A stretch of 6,380 nucleotides of DNA from Bacteroidales bacterium (GTDB lineage Bacteria > Bacteroidota > Bacteroidia > Bacteroidales > BM520), in the NCBI GenBank assembly GCA_023230285.1, contig JALNXP010000148.1, positions 1-6,380 on the forward strand, in the 5' to 3' direction. The stretch's first letter is position 1. Each line of letters starts with the position of its first letter. Positions 6,283 through 6,380 of the stretch are shown one piece after another. Below the pieces are notes generated by a model. That model worked only from the letters and a program-made list of their open reading frames with translations. It was not told the DNA's origin and did no database searches. The translations under genes and the position numbers were made by a program.

Positions 6283-6380
6283 AATTAATTATCTTTGATT
6301 TAGACGGTACTATAATAAATTCGCTATCCGACCTTGCTATTGCTTGTAATTATGTTATGAAACACCATGGTTATCCGGAG
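6279..6380 (+). CDS. gph: HAD-superfamily phosphatase, probably phosphoglycolate phosphatase (N-terminal part)
   Basis: Thirty-four residues are visible before the right edge. They open with MKLIIFDLDGTIINSLSDLA, which contains HAD motif I, DxDGT, with the predicted nucleophile D7 and acid/base D9. The 'DGT..NSL.DLA' continuation leading into the cap-domain helix is typical of Gph-type phosphoglycolate phosphatases, which remove 2-phosphoglycolate formed for instance during repair of oxidised DNA ends. A beta-phosphoglucomutase or pyrophosphatase PpaX-like relative remains possible because the cap and motifs II-IV are outside the window. The ATG overlaps the EamA stop (ATGA at 6279-6282), so the two genes probably share a transcript. 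Confidence 0.82.
   Translation, partial: MKLIIFDLDGTIINSLSDLAIACNYVMKHHGYPE

Overview
The window is a stretch of ordinary chromosome from a low-GC member of the Bacteroidota, most likely of the Bacteroidales. Three things point there. Intergenic gaps carry matches to the Bacteroidota -7 promoter element TAnnTTTG in the right places. Start codons lack clear Shine-Dalgarno sequences. The proteins are typical of the phylum: a Bacteroides-type Mfd, the C4 zinc-ribbon coiled-coil protein, and a small methyltransferase-related protein with the N-terminal 'G(I/L)HS.F..DF' signature.

Layout, left to right. Bases 2-139 are the last 45 codons of an unrecognised membrane protein on the + strand, followed by a strong intrinsic terminator (179-213). 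A gap of about 390 bases (140-532) holds that terminator, a palindrome between short direct repeats, a consensus promoter and a structured leader. Next is mfd (533-3901), full length, overlapped by 26 bases by a 125-residue gene (3876-4253). That gene looks like a SAM-methyltransferase family member whose catalytic core has been removed. Its stop codon interlocks with that of a convergent zinc-ribbon/coiled-coil gene (4250-5116, - strand) in the 4-base palindrome TTAA, so no spacer or terminator separates them. A divergent intergenic region (5117-5340) carries opposing -7 boxes for the zinc-ribbon gene and for an EamA-family transporter (5341-6282). The transporter overlaps by ATGA the start of a HAD phosphatase of the phosphoglycolate phosphatase type, which runs off the right edge.

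Functionally, mfd is the transcription-repair coupling factor. The zinc-ribbon protein belongs to a poorly understood family. EamA and the HAD phosphatase form a probable two-gene operon. I see no defence system, mobile-element gene, CRISPR array, tRNA or rRNA, and nothing amounting to a new multi-gene system. The observation most worth checking is the core-deleted methyltransferase relative behind mfd. Next come the structured mfd leader, the direct-repeat-flanked palindrome at 222-300, and a perfect inverted repeat in the zinc-ribbon gene's leader.
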